Of a DNA stretch of 64,000 nucleotides, positions 11,201 through 24,100 are shown in pieces. The notes beneath the pieces are model-generated. The model ran no database searches. It worked only from the letters and a program-made list of their open reading frames with translations, and was not told where the DNA came from. The translations under genes were made by a program, and so were the position numbers. How positions within the stretch are numbered: the stretch's first letter is position 1; every line of letters starts with the position of its first letter. This DNA comes from Ceratodon purpureus. Lineage: Eukaryota; Streptophyta; Bryopsida; Pseudoditrichales; Ditrichaceae. The stretch lies in contig CM026424.1 in NCBI GenBank assembly GCA_014871385.1, forward strand, positions 18,895,956-18,959,955. Reading direction: 5' to 3'.

Positions 11201-13500
11201 AACCCCGTCTCAAGTATTTGAAAGCAACAAGTCGTTGTCGACAAAGAGGAAGAGCCTGCTGATGAACAAGCTGCCTGGCCTCACGATGTCTTTGGCAGCG
11301 ACATCACCGTCATCTGAACACCTGATCTCTGCTACAGTTGAAAGCTTGGACTCTTGAACTCCTCCGCACCAGCTGCTGCCTGGGTTGAACCAATGACAGT
11401 CCCTTCTCACACTGAACGGAGATTGTCGAGAGCCATGATCAGAGACAAACAATACAAACGAATGCAAACTACGGTTATACACTACTGAAGATACATCGGA
11501 TGATGAATTAACCAAGAATTAATTTCATAGTACAGGCTTAACCTGATTGGTTTTTTATGCAATTAATTGGGCGAACAATTCTGATGACATTCAAGCGTCT
11601 TTGATTAAACCAACAAAAAGGAACGACCTGCTGAAGATACATGAAACGTGATCCATGCGAGGTTCCATAACTTAAGCAGCTATGAAAGAACTAGAAAGAA
11701 AATATAACTGACTGCCGAAATTCTGAGAAGAAAGGCAAATTTTAGATATAACCATCTATATTATCTGGATCTTATAATGTTCTTCTTAGCGACAAGATTT
11801 ATTTCACAAATTCATAAAAATCTAGTTACTCTTACAGGCAAGGATGTGGAAGAAGGTACAAAACATTGTCCCAGAAGGTAAGCAGAGAGACTTGCACAAT
11901 GTGTGCATGCACTGTGCAGCTAGAGTATCCGAAGAGAGATGACTAGACTCATGAATCGATCTGGTTGTCGTAATTTGTTATTGTTCACGTTGCAGCTGGT
12001 TAAAAATATTTTAAGGTCTCTTGAGAAAATCCGTGAGATTTATGGTGATCTATTTTGATTCTAATGTCCGTGCACTTGATACAGAACAAACTGAAAACAT
12101 AGACCAGTTATAAGTTGCCATTGAAAAACCATAATTAATGAAACCAAGAAACGTGAATTGGTTGTTGGATTGCTCGAATCTAAAGTTCAAGTTGATGTTG
12201 GTAACTGAGCTGAGTGAACAATGACAAGGACTACACACCTTGCTGGATGTAGATGCTGCATTTATGCAATCCAGTGAGGAAACTCGGTCTGTAATGGGCA
12301 TTTACACCCAGTTCCATCGGCGGGCTCGACCTCCTTGTCAACAGCGACTTGGTGCTTTTAATATCTAGAGACCATGGGGTTCAGTTTCTTATTGCAGCTC
12401 ATGTGTTATTAGGACTTTGAAGCTCACAAATCACAACTTCCCTCCAACTTCCCCCGGGGTAATGTGATGAAATCTGTGCACAATTTTCAAAGGAGGCATC
12501 CTGTAATTTAAGAATCTCCGATCCTCATATCTGAGTGTCGCCGTGCACCAGTTACCCGATCTCGTGCATGAAGAATTAGACTTTTCATTCAGTTCCCGCT
12601 GGTTTTTGTTATCAAACGATGATATCCTCTCGCCTCAATTTCTAATTTGAATTACAAAATTAGAAGACCAGTCCTCGGTTGAATCGGATCACACTCAGAA
12701 TGTGTCCAATTTGTAGTTCTCTTATTTGGAACCATTCACTCCATTCAATCTACTAAAAGATTCACAACCACACCCGAATCTGTCTACATTAGACAACACC
12801 AAAACACCTCGAAAACAATTGTCGCGTTTGTTTTAGGGAATTATATTCCAACCATTGAACTTAATTGCAGCAATAGTTGGAGATTTTACGAGAGCAATAT
12901 AGCTTTTTCCTACTCCAAGCCATGCATCAACAATGCTGTTGGTCACCAGTGAGCTGTAACAACTTTCTGTAACACCAATACTTAATCCCAATTCATGTCT
13001 CTAAGATTTCCGAAAGAATAAAGCTTCCACTTGCTGATGAATTCACAACTGCTACAATGCAAAACGTCTCCGTCTCCATGAAAGTAAGAATGCTTACTAA
13101 GCAGCAATAAGCTAAGAACTGAAAGCAATCTTTGGACAGTCGTCAACAATGACCATCGCAAGGTGGCGTGTGTGAGGTGAGCGGTGGATTTTGCGGTGAG
13201 GCGAGCGGTGCAGGATGAGGCCAGGCGCTTCTACACATGTTTGATTGCTGGATTGCTCCACTAAAATATGATTTTCCAGGTGACGTGCATGTCGAATTCC
13301 AGAAACAACGCACAACGACATGCAACTCTCATGTTACATATCTGTTTGGTTTCTTAGCTCGGAGTTTTGGACTCAGGCTGTTGGAAAAGTTGTAGTCCTG
13401 CTGCATTTTCTACAAACCAGGCCAGGAGATTACCTGCACAACGCAGTTGTTTGAAGCAAATGGAGGAGCTGATGATGGAGGGAGTGAGAGGTTAATACAA
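11201..13500. other. Intergenic, no supportable gene
   Basis: Base composition is moderate. Both strands show only short frames (up to about 100 codons) with no recognised motif. A stretch on the plus strand near 11370-11500 reads as a hydrophilic peptide but has no start or splice support. I see no RNA gene here. Confidence 0.5.
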
Positions 13501-13959
13501 ATCAGGAATCATGGGTATGTTCAATACTTGGTCATGCAAATTGTCCATGTTGTTGCAATGTTGCTTCTTTCATTGATCCAAAAAAAGTGACATTATATTA
13601 GGAAACTTAGAGATAGTCACTTTGACATTAATATTAAAGCATTGTAGCAAGTTTGCCCAAGAATGAATTTCGAAATAGAAAACATAAAAACTAGAAAATT
13701 GTGAAGAATTTTTTTTAAAATAAAATAAATTATTCTTTGAAATGTTTTTAAGCAATTTGAGGTTATTTTTAGTATTTTTAGGAATTTTGTTTTTTTCTTT
13801 AAATTTTCTTTTAAGAAATTCAAATTTTGAGAGGCCTATCTTATTTATTTGAAGATAGGTACAAAATTGTGCACTAGGTGGCAAACGCGTTATGGTGCTA
13901 CAATATGGGATTGAAGGGGTAACTTGTCAATTTAGTTAAGACATGTCAAAATTATTAAA

Positions 13960-14345
13960 AAGTAACATGAAGATATTAGATGGTAAAGTAATGTTAAAAT
14001 GCCAACAAAACAACGTCAAAATAACATCAAAACAACATCAAAGTAATTCAAGTTAGAATGATATGAAAATGATGTAAGTTAGAATTAAGTCAAAGCAACA
14101 ATGAAATGACAATTTACATCATTTTGATGTCAATCTAACTTATATCACATCAATGTCATTTTCATATCATTTATTGTATTTCACCAAATTTTTGAGGGCT
14201 CCCACTTATTCTACACCTCTTAAGTCATTTCACAAAGTCGGACTAGAGTCAACATTCTTAACTTAATCTTGTATTATTTTAATGCTTTTTTAATGTCATT
14301 TTGATGTCATGTTTTGGGATTATTTTGATGCCCATAGATGGCAAG
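13960..14345. repeat. Imperfect inverted repeat built from GATGT/ACATC motifs
   Basis: The left half is dense in AACATCAAA-type and GATGTAAGTTAGAAT motifs. The right half carries their reverse complements (TTGATGTCAATCTAAC, CATTTTCATATCAT, TTTTGATGTCAT). The two halves could pair as a long imperfect hairpin, as in a MITE-like or foldback relic. No clear terminal repeats or target duplication are visible. Confidence 0.35.
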
Positions 14346-17300
14346 ACTCACAAAATGATGTTATGGCTAATTTACACTTTGGTAGAAAAGTACGCTACTT
14401 AGTCAATTTTTTGTTTAAGGTATAATTATTTGAAAGAAAAGACAGGAATACAAGAGAAGATGGAAAAATATTAAAAAATATGTAAAGTTTTGAATGACTT
14501 GTATGATAAAACAATGTTTACAATCTTTAAATAAAATTCAATCCTATTAGTTTTAGAAATTTTCTCAATTTTTTATTTATAAATGACATAAATGTTTTTA
14601 CTATAGTTTGATATAGTAGGATTTGTAAGTTAAAATCTAAATGCTTATGAAGTTATACATGATGTAGTGATGAAAAAAATCAGAAAGGATGAACAATTGG
14701 TTTGAGCCATTTAGGGTTTAGAATATGTAATGAACATTCACATATTTTATTACTCTGCAAAATATATGAAGTTTAATTAAAATATTAAATATTTCACATA
14801 GCATTCAATATTTGTGCATTTCTAAAACAAATTATTTACTTGAAACATAGTACGGCTTAAGTATGCATGTGTATCTAATATTATGATTAATACATGTATT
14901 ATCTTATTTTGCTCCCTTTCGCACGCATCATGGAATTGATTTCATTAAAAATTGGAAAAATATATCAATCATATTGTTGATGATATATGTAATGTAGGAC
15001 CAAAAGATATAAATGTAAAAGTAATTATCAAAAAAAATACTTTTATTAAATAAATTAAATCCATGGCACTTCAAAAATAACTTTTGAACTATGAATAATA
15101 TATGAAGTTTGTGAAACATATATTTCTTCATTTTATTTATATTAAAAATTATCAACAACACAATTGAAATTAAAAAATAACTTATTTTTCCAAATTTAAA
15201 TGCGACAAATTCCATAATGCGTGCCGAGGACATCAAAATTAGAGATTACGTATGGGATTAATGAAAATATTGGATACACATGCATATTTAAGCAATACTA
15301 TATTTCATGTAAAAATTTGTATTATTAATGCACAATTATTCAATGCTATATAATGTTTGATTTTTTTATTCAAATTTGATAAAATTTGTAATATAAGAAG
15401 AGATGTTAATTTTTATAATATATCATAAATCCTAAACGTCCTTAAATGATTTTTTATCTTTTTAAAAAATAAATTGTCCAAGTTATATTTGACTTCATAA
15501 GTCTTTAGGTTTTAGGTACAAATTCCACTATATTAAAATACTATGTCTTTTAATCGGACCAACAACATGACATTTGCATGTAAAAAGATGTGTACTTAAC
15601 AGATGGTGATGGTGCAAAGTTCTTTTGAATATACAAGAACAATTTATTATTAGAAAACTAAAATTCCTTGAAAGAATCGACAAAAATATTTTTGATTGTG
15701 GAACTTTTTCAAAAAGAAAAACTCAAAGTGATTGCAGATGTAGTTGCATGGGACCAAAACTACCTCATGGAGCTAGAGAAGAGGAATGAGAAAATTGATG
15801 CATTGAAAAATAAAGGTGAAGTCTCTTATACAAATTATTTTATAGTGATTGTTTATTAGTGATAAAAATTGATGAATACATTGGAAGCATTTTTAAATTA
15901 ACATTAATCAATAGTATTTTAAAGGATTTCTTTGTACATGGTATAAAATAAAATTGTCTTAATTTTGATAAGGCATTATATCTAGTTTCAAAGTCTATTT
16001 TAAAGTAATAACTTAATAGGATACCATAGCCATTTGACTTCATCTTGAAGAATATTAGTAGGAATTGTTGTTTTAAATTTGCTACTATTGTAAGATTGCA
16101 TGGACATCAACACCTTCAAATATATAAGAAATTGCTTCAGTAGATCTATTTGACTACAAAGACAATAATGAATATTTTTGGAAAACATAAAAATTACTAT
16201 ACTTGATTAATGATAGTTTTAAAATTTTAATTTTTTAAACAGCAAAATGAGACAAAATTATCTAGATATTTTGTATTTTAAAAATAAATAAATAAAGGAA
16301 GACTCAATGAAATACAAAAAAAAAAATCAAAAAGAATATTGTAATATAACAAATTAAGTTGAATTCATTACAAATTAAGTCATCTATATTTCAATCAAGA
16401 AACAAATATGTTCTTATTGCTTAGAAGCTACATGTTTTTTGATACTAAAAATGCCAGTGTTGAAAACTATCTAATTACAAAATAATATAACATGTGCAAT
16501 TGAAAAAAATTAATGGTATTATTAATTTTTCTTTAGAGGAGTGTTATTTAAATACTTATATGATATTAAGGTGGTAAAATGTTCATATATAAGTAATATA
16601 GAAGCAAAATATTTTCAAGAACTAAGCATCTTCTTAGCTTTTTGTTGATGCTATACAAATTATATATAATCAATTAGTTATAAAAAAAAAATCAAGTAAA
16701 TTTCTATGGTTATAATTTATAATATTCCATAGTTTTATTAAAGGATTACAACAACTAGATTGCAATGGTATAGAAAACATTTTTTATAGAATTTTTAGAA
16801 ATAGATAACATACTTGATGCTTTATTTAACAATGCCTCAACATACTTAATGCTTTATAGGCGATGATGAAGAAATGGAAACATTAATATGAATAATGCAC
16901 CAAAAGCTTCATATTGTGCTATTTATTGAAAAGTTTATGTAGAGTGGTCCTTTCCTAAGGCAAACATCTAATAGTGTGTGTCGATTTGCAAAGGCTTATG
17001 CTTAGCATTGGAAGGACTTTTTTGTTAAAGATTTTGTATTTCTTGTAAGAGGTTTTGTTTGTTGTTTTCAATGAACAAGCAATAATTTTCAAGGCTTCAA
17101 AAGGCCATGGTAAATCTCAATTTCTACTATTAAAAAAGACTAGTGTTGTTAGACAACAAAGGCTTTTTAACCTCCAAAATATTATAGTACTATTGAGAGT
17201 TTTTGAGGGCCATGGCAGCTAATTCAATGGATAGATAAACCGTAAGTGTGAAATGATGAGTCCACAACCATGAAGTGCTTGTTTATTTTGCAACTACAGC

Positions 17301-17556
17301 CAAGTAATTGTTAGAAGATGAGTACTTGCAAATACACATTCCATAAGATTTATTGAAACAACTTTGAGTCAACAAATTACACAGCTTTCTTAAAATGTTT
17401 GGCTTGGTTATTTGCACACATTTGAAGTGGAAAGATTGTCTTCTTAGGTGCTAAAGAGAATATCATCACAGAGATGACAATAAAATTTATGTAATGTAAT
17501 CGATTAGAATGCATGATCTATACATTTGACATGAGTTTGTAGTACTACAAAGTTTA

Positions 17557-17600
17557 TTGAATGATATTGATGTTGTTGTTGAATGATATTGATGTTGTTG
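17557..17600. repeat. Two tandem copies of a 22-bp unit
   Basis: TTGAATGATATTGATGTTG plus TTG is repeated twice in perfect tandem within the AT-rich island. It is probably a simple slippage duplication. Confidence 0.8.
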
Positions 17601-20540
17601 ATTTTTCCCTAGTTAGGGTCAATTAATTATCTCCAAAATTTGGTCTACACACTAAATTCACCTATTGCATGTTCTACCTCATAGAGAAAAACATGTATCT
17701 AAATTAGACCATCTCTTGAAAGGAAATATCCGAATGATAGGGTAAGAAGGAAAAATGTTTGCCAAAAGTTCCAAAACGCATGAGGGCTCTTGAAAAGATA
17801 TAGAACTTGTATATGTTGTCTTCTAAACATAATGGAGAATGATATGCTAATGATGCTGCTAAGAAGTGGAGATATATAAATTTTGTCTAATAAGTGGCAG
17901 TGATCATATAGAACATGATTGTATGAGTGAACAACACAATGTTGAAATAGATTTGGATTTGAATAGAGCAATATTGTGTGTTACTTTGATTCTAATTTGA
18001 CTCATATGCTAGAATACTATTGGAGGTTTAAAATGAAGATGCACACTTCCAACTTTGAGATGATCGCATTGTTTATCTTTGGATTCTTAAAGAAGACCAA
18101 AAATAATGGATTTTTTGTTTTTGTTTCATTGAATATTGGAAAGCTTAATTTCCTTATTTAACTTAAAAATTTATATTCTAGCAAAGAAATGAGATTTCTT
18201 TTAGAAAAAAGTTACACTCTTTAATTATAAAGGCTTGCAAAATAAATACTTGTAAAATTTTGCAAGCTATACTATAATTTTTTTATTATAGCATGATATG
18301 CAATATAAGATGTAAATTAGTGAAAATTATCCAACTCCGTTTCACATGGCTTAGTGCTAATTACTCCAAATTTAAAGCTTACTTCATTTGAGGCTTATTG
18401 CAGAATTCATGACAATTTGATCTAGACTAATCTACATCTAAGGGTCACAAATGAATGGACTAGCAAGGCTATTAATTTACGTAGACTTTCTATGTAATTA
18501 ACAAGTGAATTTCTACAAACTTCTATAACAATATAAAAACCATAAGCATCTTGTAGATTGTCTACTTTAGAAGCAACTCTAACTTGCTCCATGTGTGTGA
18601 GATTTTAAGAGCTCAATATGGTATTACTTGTGTGCTTTGAATGTAGGCAAACTTCTAGAGCGCATTGGTCTTTGCAATGTTCACCTTGGCTCTAGGCACA
18701 AGTGTTTTTTTAACCCCTAAAGGACAAATAGCCCACTGAGGGCTATTTTGGAGTTTGGGCATATACTTGTCACTTCAATTTAGATCTAGATTTTTTGAAA
18801 CTTTTTGTGAGTGTTTGCTGTAACAAGGACTTTGAGGGATTTTATTTTTTTTAATTTTTTTAATTTTTATTTTTTTTCCTTTCTGACATGTTTAAAAATA
18901 CTTATGGTACCCAAAGCAAAATTTTCTGTTTGGTGAGTAGTTTCGGCAACCATGCTAAATACATTTATTACCTATGAGATTATTTCTATAAATAATTAAT
19001 GTTGTTCTCTTTGAGATTTTCCAAAAAAAACTTCTTTCAGTACAAAGTGTTGACCCCACAAAATATCAAAGATGTCTCACCGTTTCGGATAGTGTTTTAA
19101 AAAAACTTCTTTCCTTCATAAAAGTTAGAAAATTTGGTTTTTTAGGACTTTTCTTTTTTTCACTCAAAGGATGAACATCAATCTTTACTTTGACCGTTTG
19201 GATTTGGACTTTATGAAATAATGGAATTTCTAGAAAAGAAATATGAATTAGCATTCTTTTGCATTCATCCAATGAAAATATTGTTTTCAACATGCGAAAC
19301 TCGTTTTTTGTTTGTTATTTTTTTTTATAATAGTAGCCAACTTAATCTTCTTTTTATTCTCTAAAAATCACAAAATCTATAATGCAAAAAACCTAAGGAA
19401 AAAAAAGTTAGAGTGTGTCGACCTAGTCAAAAATCGTGTCAAAATAGTTTGTTTTCAAATTTCAATTGCTATAATCTTCTAATCTTTATGGCCGATTTTG
19501 ATGAAGTTCATTGAGCTATCTACTACAATAATATGATTGAAGATCTTATGGTTAAAATTAGAAAATTATGACTTTTTAGTCATTTACATTGGAAATAGCA
19601 GTTTTGGAGCACTTTTTGGTGAAATATAGTTAAGGAACTTTAGGGATTAAAGTTGGTATCAAACCTCAAAGTTGTGACATCATTGATCAAAAGTGCCTTT
19701 CTCTTTTTGTTCCCTACATGACACTTCAATGGGTTGACATAGGAATTCTCCACTTTGTTTTCATCCTAGAATTTAAAAGAAAAAATTATTTGGTCTAGAG
19801 TTGTTATTTATGAAATTCCAATCAAATTTCAAGGTGGAAAATAAATATTTCGTTGAGTTTGGCAAGAATTTAAATTAGACATGAGAATTATCATTCTAAT
19901 AGCCTGTAACCATCCTTCAAGTCCTTGGAGGATTTTTGAGTAGTGTGAAAGGCTTTCACAAGTTTTGGGAACATGTCATTAAAACGGTTTACAAGCCAAA
20001 AACCAAACAAGAAGTATATCAATGATACCACAAGTATGCACTCAAGTATTCCAAGAACAACTTTGGAAGCTCATTTCAAATTTGCAATTGAAATGTACAT
20101 TGAAATTGAAACAAAATGTAAGAGTAATTAATGGTAAACGGTGTATACTGTAATTGTAATATGATGTATGATATTACAAAAATGTATTCATATTTTACCA
20201 CAATATTGCAATACACTCCATATGTCTTGCAACCCTACTTTCAAACCTCACACTAAAACATTGACCATACTCACAATAACAATTCGTTGACCATGAAATT
20301 TTGCATGTACCACCGCTTGATCATAGTGCATTTTTGGGCCAAATTTGGTATGTAAAAAATGAACGGTTTACAAAATAATGCTAATTTGCTAATTTTTAGG
20401 CCTCTATTAAAAAAGAAATCATATATGGTACCTAATAGCTCCCATGGTACCAAATTTTGGTAAAAGGTAGAAGTCGCAATGAGGAACAACATGGTGTCAT
20501 AAAAAATAATGGTCTTCAAAAAAAACAAAAAAAAAAAAAA

Positions 20541-20789
20541 AACACAACCTGAGGATAATTAACCGACGAACGAACGAAACAGAATCGACGGAGCAACGTG
20601 AACCCAACGACGGAGATTGATTGGGCGTGTCGTTCGTCCAAAAGCGCAGAAACTGACCCTGGGAAACGAGGGGCGAGGAGCGCGGGGCCCGGCAACCCGA
20701 CCCTTTGCGACCCGGCGGAGGAGGGGGTCGCAAGCGGAAGGCGCTGCTGCAATGTTACGTGATCTGGTCAGTGGTGTGTTCCGCGACGC

Positions 20790-20822
<33 letters not shown>

Positions 20823-21184
20823 GGAGTCGAGCGAGCGAGCGACAGCCATCACCATCATCATCATCATCACCAACATCACACGACCACACTCCATCCATCG
20901 GCGTCGCTCCACACAACCGCCTCATCGCCACTAGCCTCGCTACCTAGCTTGGTCGCAATCCCAGTACTCTCCCCATCCATCGCGCACTTATTAATCTCCC
21001 AAGTCGACGTCTAGACTGTTGCAGTGTCTAGATTCTAGACATCGGAGTTTCAGGTGCTCAGGTTCGGGGAATTCGTGTGAGTGGGAATTCAATGGTGGAG
21101 GAGTTCGTGTGAGGATAAGGGAGGAGTTGGGAGTGGGAGTTGGGGTGGTTGGTTAGTTGGTTGCAGTCAGCTAGCTAGCATCGA
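20541..21184 (+). promoter_or_regulatory. 5' flank and probable leader of MRL1, with CCTGAG hexamer repeat
   Basis: The AT-rich island ends here and GC content jumps. 20791-20820 holds five perfect CCTGAG hexamers, then a CATCAT-rich run. Several overlapping frames are open on both strands, but they are low-complexity and start nowhere convincing. The segment directly precedes the MRL1 start and probably contains its promoter and 5' untranslated region. I could not place a TATA box. Confidence 0.45.
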
Positions 21185-24100
21185 ATGTGCTCTTGCGGCC
21201 ATGGTGTGACTGCCATGGCATCCGCTGCGAGTACTCCTCCGGCGCTGCAATTGCGTCAGCGACTGTGCGCGTTACCGTCCACTATTCCGCCGTCGTTGCT
21301 GCTGCCTGCGAGGATTTTGCATTCGGGGAATTCTGCGGCTGCGCGGTGTTCGTGGTCCAGGATAAGCTCGCCTCTGCTCGCGACGCCGCGGGAGGATGTT
21401 ACTAGTCGACAGCAGGAATCGTCTTTGAGGTCGTCCTCGCAGGTGCACCAGCAGCAGCATCAGGAGGAGGAGGAGGAGCAGGGGCACCAGCAGCAGCAGC
21501 AGCAGCATCATCATCATGCTGTGGCGTCGGGGAGCTCGAATGGGGCAGCTGTGAGGGTTGACAGAGGCGCCAATGAGCTGCATCTTGTGCATGACGCGCC
21601 CACCAATGGCGCTGTGAACGGGGCTGCGAATGGGAATTCCAGGCCCGTGGAAAGGCAGGATTCAGGGCGGCAGCTCGTGGAGGAATTCTTGTTCTCGCAA
21701 GCTTATTTAGAATCTCTAGATTATGACTCTCCTCGCAATGGAGCTGCTGTTGTGGACAGGGGCGTCACCAGTCCCCGTGGGCGTAGTCAGGTTATGGTTA
21801 AATCAGATCCTTCTGTTTCGGAGAAACGAGTGAGACCGAAATTGGCGAGCACCAATGTGGTGAAGCCGGGGTTGAAGCGTGTGAAGAAGGGCGGCCGAGT
21901 GCTGCCCGCCACGATTGCAGAGGTGCTCCCTGTGAAGCCTGAGACGAGCATGAAATTTTACATCGATTTGTATGCCGCCCTGTTGAGAGCTGGGAGGTAA
22001 TACTCGATTCCTTTCCTTTCGCCCCGCATTAGAATATGAATCACCAACATTCAAAATTTCTGCCTGGCTTGTATGGACGTCTAATTCTATGCTTAATAAG
22101 TTAAAACCTCAAACCTCTAAACCTCTGAACCTCTAAACCTCTAGTTGGTCAGAGTGGACGAAGAATTGAATACCAGGCGGTTTAGACAATTGGATTGTGA
22201 ACTGAATGTGCAGGATCAAAGACTGTCTTGTACTGTTGGGGGAAATGGACAAAGCGGGTAAACTCAGCTTGATGAAGGTATTGTTGATCGTTCTCAGCCA
22301 CCCCTGTATTCAAATTTAGGCATATTGTTTAAGTAGGCATTTCATATAATGAGGTGATTGTCCTCATTTTGTATCTACTCTTGTAGGTGAATCACTCAAA
22401 ATTTTATGAAGCTTGTAAAACGAGAGGATCTGTGGAAGATGGGCTCGCTTTTGTCAAGATAATGCGAATCTATTCAACATTGCAGCATTATACGATGCTG
22501 CTCGGTGTCTGCTCTCATTTCAAAGACGTCGATGGTGAGAACTTGGGCACTGATCTAAACACCCTAAGAGGAAAACTTGAGGTCAAGTAGCGATTGCATG
22601 TGATGCTGGGCTTTGCTCAAGGGGTGGTCTCTAGTCTGAATGTCTGGCTTTGGGCTCAGCAATTGTCCTAATGATGGATGGAGGATTTACCGGTTTATTG
22701 GATAGCGAATAACTTGGAATTTCTGTTCGGCAGGAGGATTGCGAGTGCTTGCTTTGTTAGAAAGCAGGGGTTTCAAAGCGGATTGCATGTTCTACACTAC
22801 TCTTATCTCTGCTTGCGCCAAAGCTGGAAAGGTGGACCTTCTCTTTCAGGTGTGAATGCAAAAACCTTCTCCTAGAGCCGTCCCTTGTTGACATCAAAGA
22901 ACAGGGTGAAGGTGAATGTAGTGGTCTGACTGAACTATAGATTCTATGGGCTTATGGTGCATTCGAAAGTTAGAGTTGATTTCACAATGCTGCAATTTCA
23001 TTCAAAACCTATTTGTCCAGATATTCCATGAGATGGAGTTGCACGATGTCGAAGCCAATGTTCGTACTTTTGGAGCCATGATTGATGGGTGTGCCCGCGC
23101 TGGACAATTGCCGAAAGCATTTGGGGCCTATGGTATTATGATGTCGAAGGTAATTGTTTGAACCGGGAGAAACCTTTCAGCTAGTCTCAAATTTCCGTGC
23201 TTGATGCAATCTTCATCACGTTTTTTAGAAAATTGAACGTTCAAGTTCAGGCGTCATGAAAAATTAAATGCAACTTCTGCTCCAGCATTAATTTTCTTGG
23301 TGGTAAATTAATTTGGACAAGTGCTCGATCATTATGTATACAGGGTGTGAAGGCGGATCGGGTTATATTCAACACGCTTGTAAATGCATGCAGTAGGGCT
23401 GGAGCTGTTCAAAGAGCATTTGATGTTTTGTCGGACATGAAATCAGAAGCAACACCAGTGAAGCCAGACCACGTTACATATGGCGCTCTAATTTCTGCTT
23501 GTGCTCGTGGAGGAGAGGTAGCATCTGAAATGCTATTATCTGATGCTTGGACCTTGTCTAGAGTCTCATCAGGGTGTATGTATGATGTACTCTATCCATG
23601 AAACAATTTTATTACGCTCTGACGCATGGGGGACCTCAGGGGGCTCACATCACATTTCGGATGCAGATGATTTGATACAATGCAGTACTTTATGATTTCA
23701 GGTAGACAGAGCTCTTGAAGTCTACCAAAGTATGCGTAAAGACAATGTGAAAGGATCTCCTGCGTGCTTTACTGCTGCTGTCCATGCTTGCAGTCAAAAG
23801 GGGGACTTGGATTATGCTCTTTCAGTGTACGAGGACCTTAAGAAGGATGGAGTGAAACCAGATGAGGTATCTCAATTATCTTCACGAACCTCAGAAAACA
23901 TTTTGCGGTGGCTGTGAGATTTAGATGTAATGGTAGAATTTCTGTTCCGTGTTCTGTGATTTGGTCCTCTTGTCAGATGTTTGTTCGAGGTTAGTTTGAA
24001 GTACTCACTTGATGGTACTTACAACAAAATCGGGAAAAGAATGATATGTTGATCAATACGAGATGAATTCCACTGTGGCCAGGTATTCTTCAGCGCGTTG

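Larger units (their letters stand above)
13500..20540. other. AT-rich island without intact genes
   Basis: Composition turns strongly AT-rich near 13500 and stays so until the MRL1 promoter at about 20550, with long A and T runs throughout. Every frame is broken within about 100 codons. The longest open stretches (15668-15859, 17699-17971, 19066-19293) are hydrophobic or Lys-rich products of AT bias and carry no domain I recognise. The island may be decayed retroelement DNA, but no reverse transcriptase, integrase or terminal repeat is readable. Confidence 0.6.

Noticed and set aside
17699..17971. 90-codon hydrophobic minus-strand ORF in the AT-rich island
   Set aside because: Composition-driven translation with no start context, homology or splice signals.
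20497..20947. Several overlapping ORFs on both strands before MRL1
   Set aside because: Low-complexity translations of CCTGAG and CATCAT repeats with no domain; better explained as promoter and leader.
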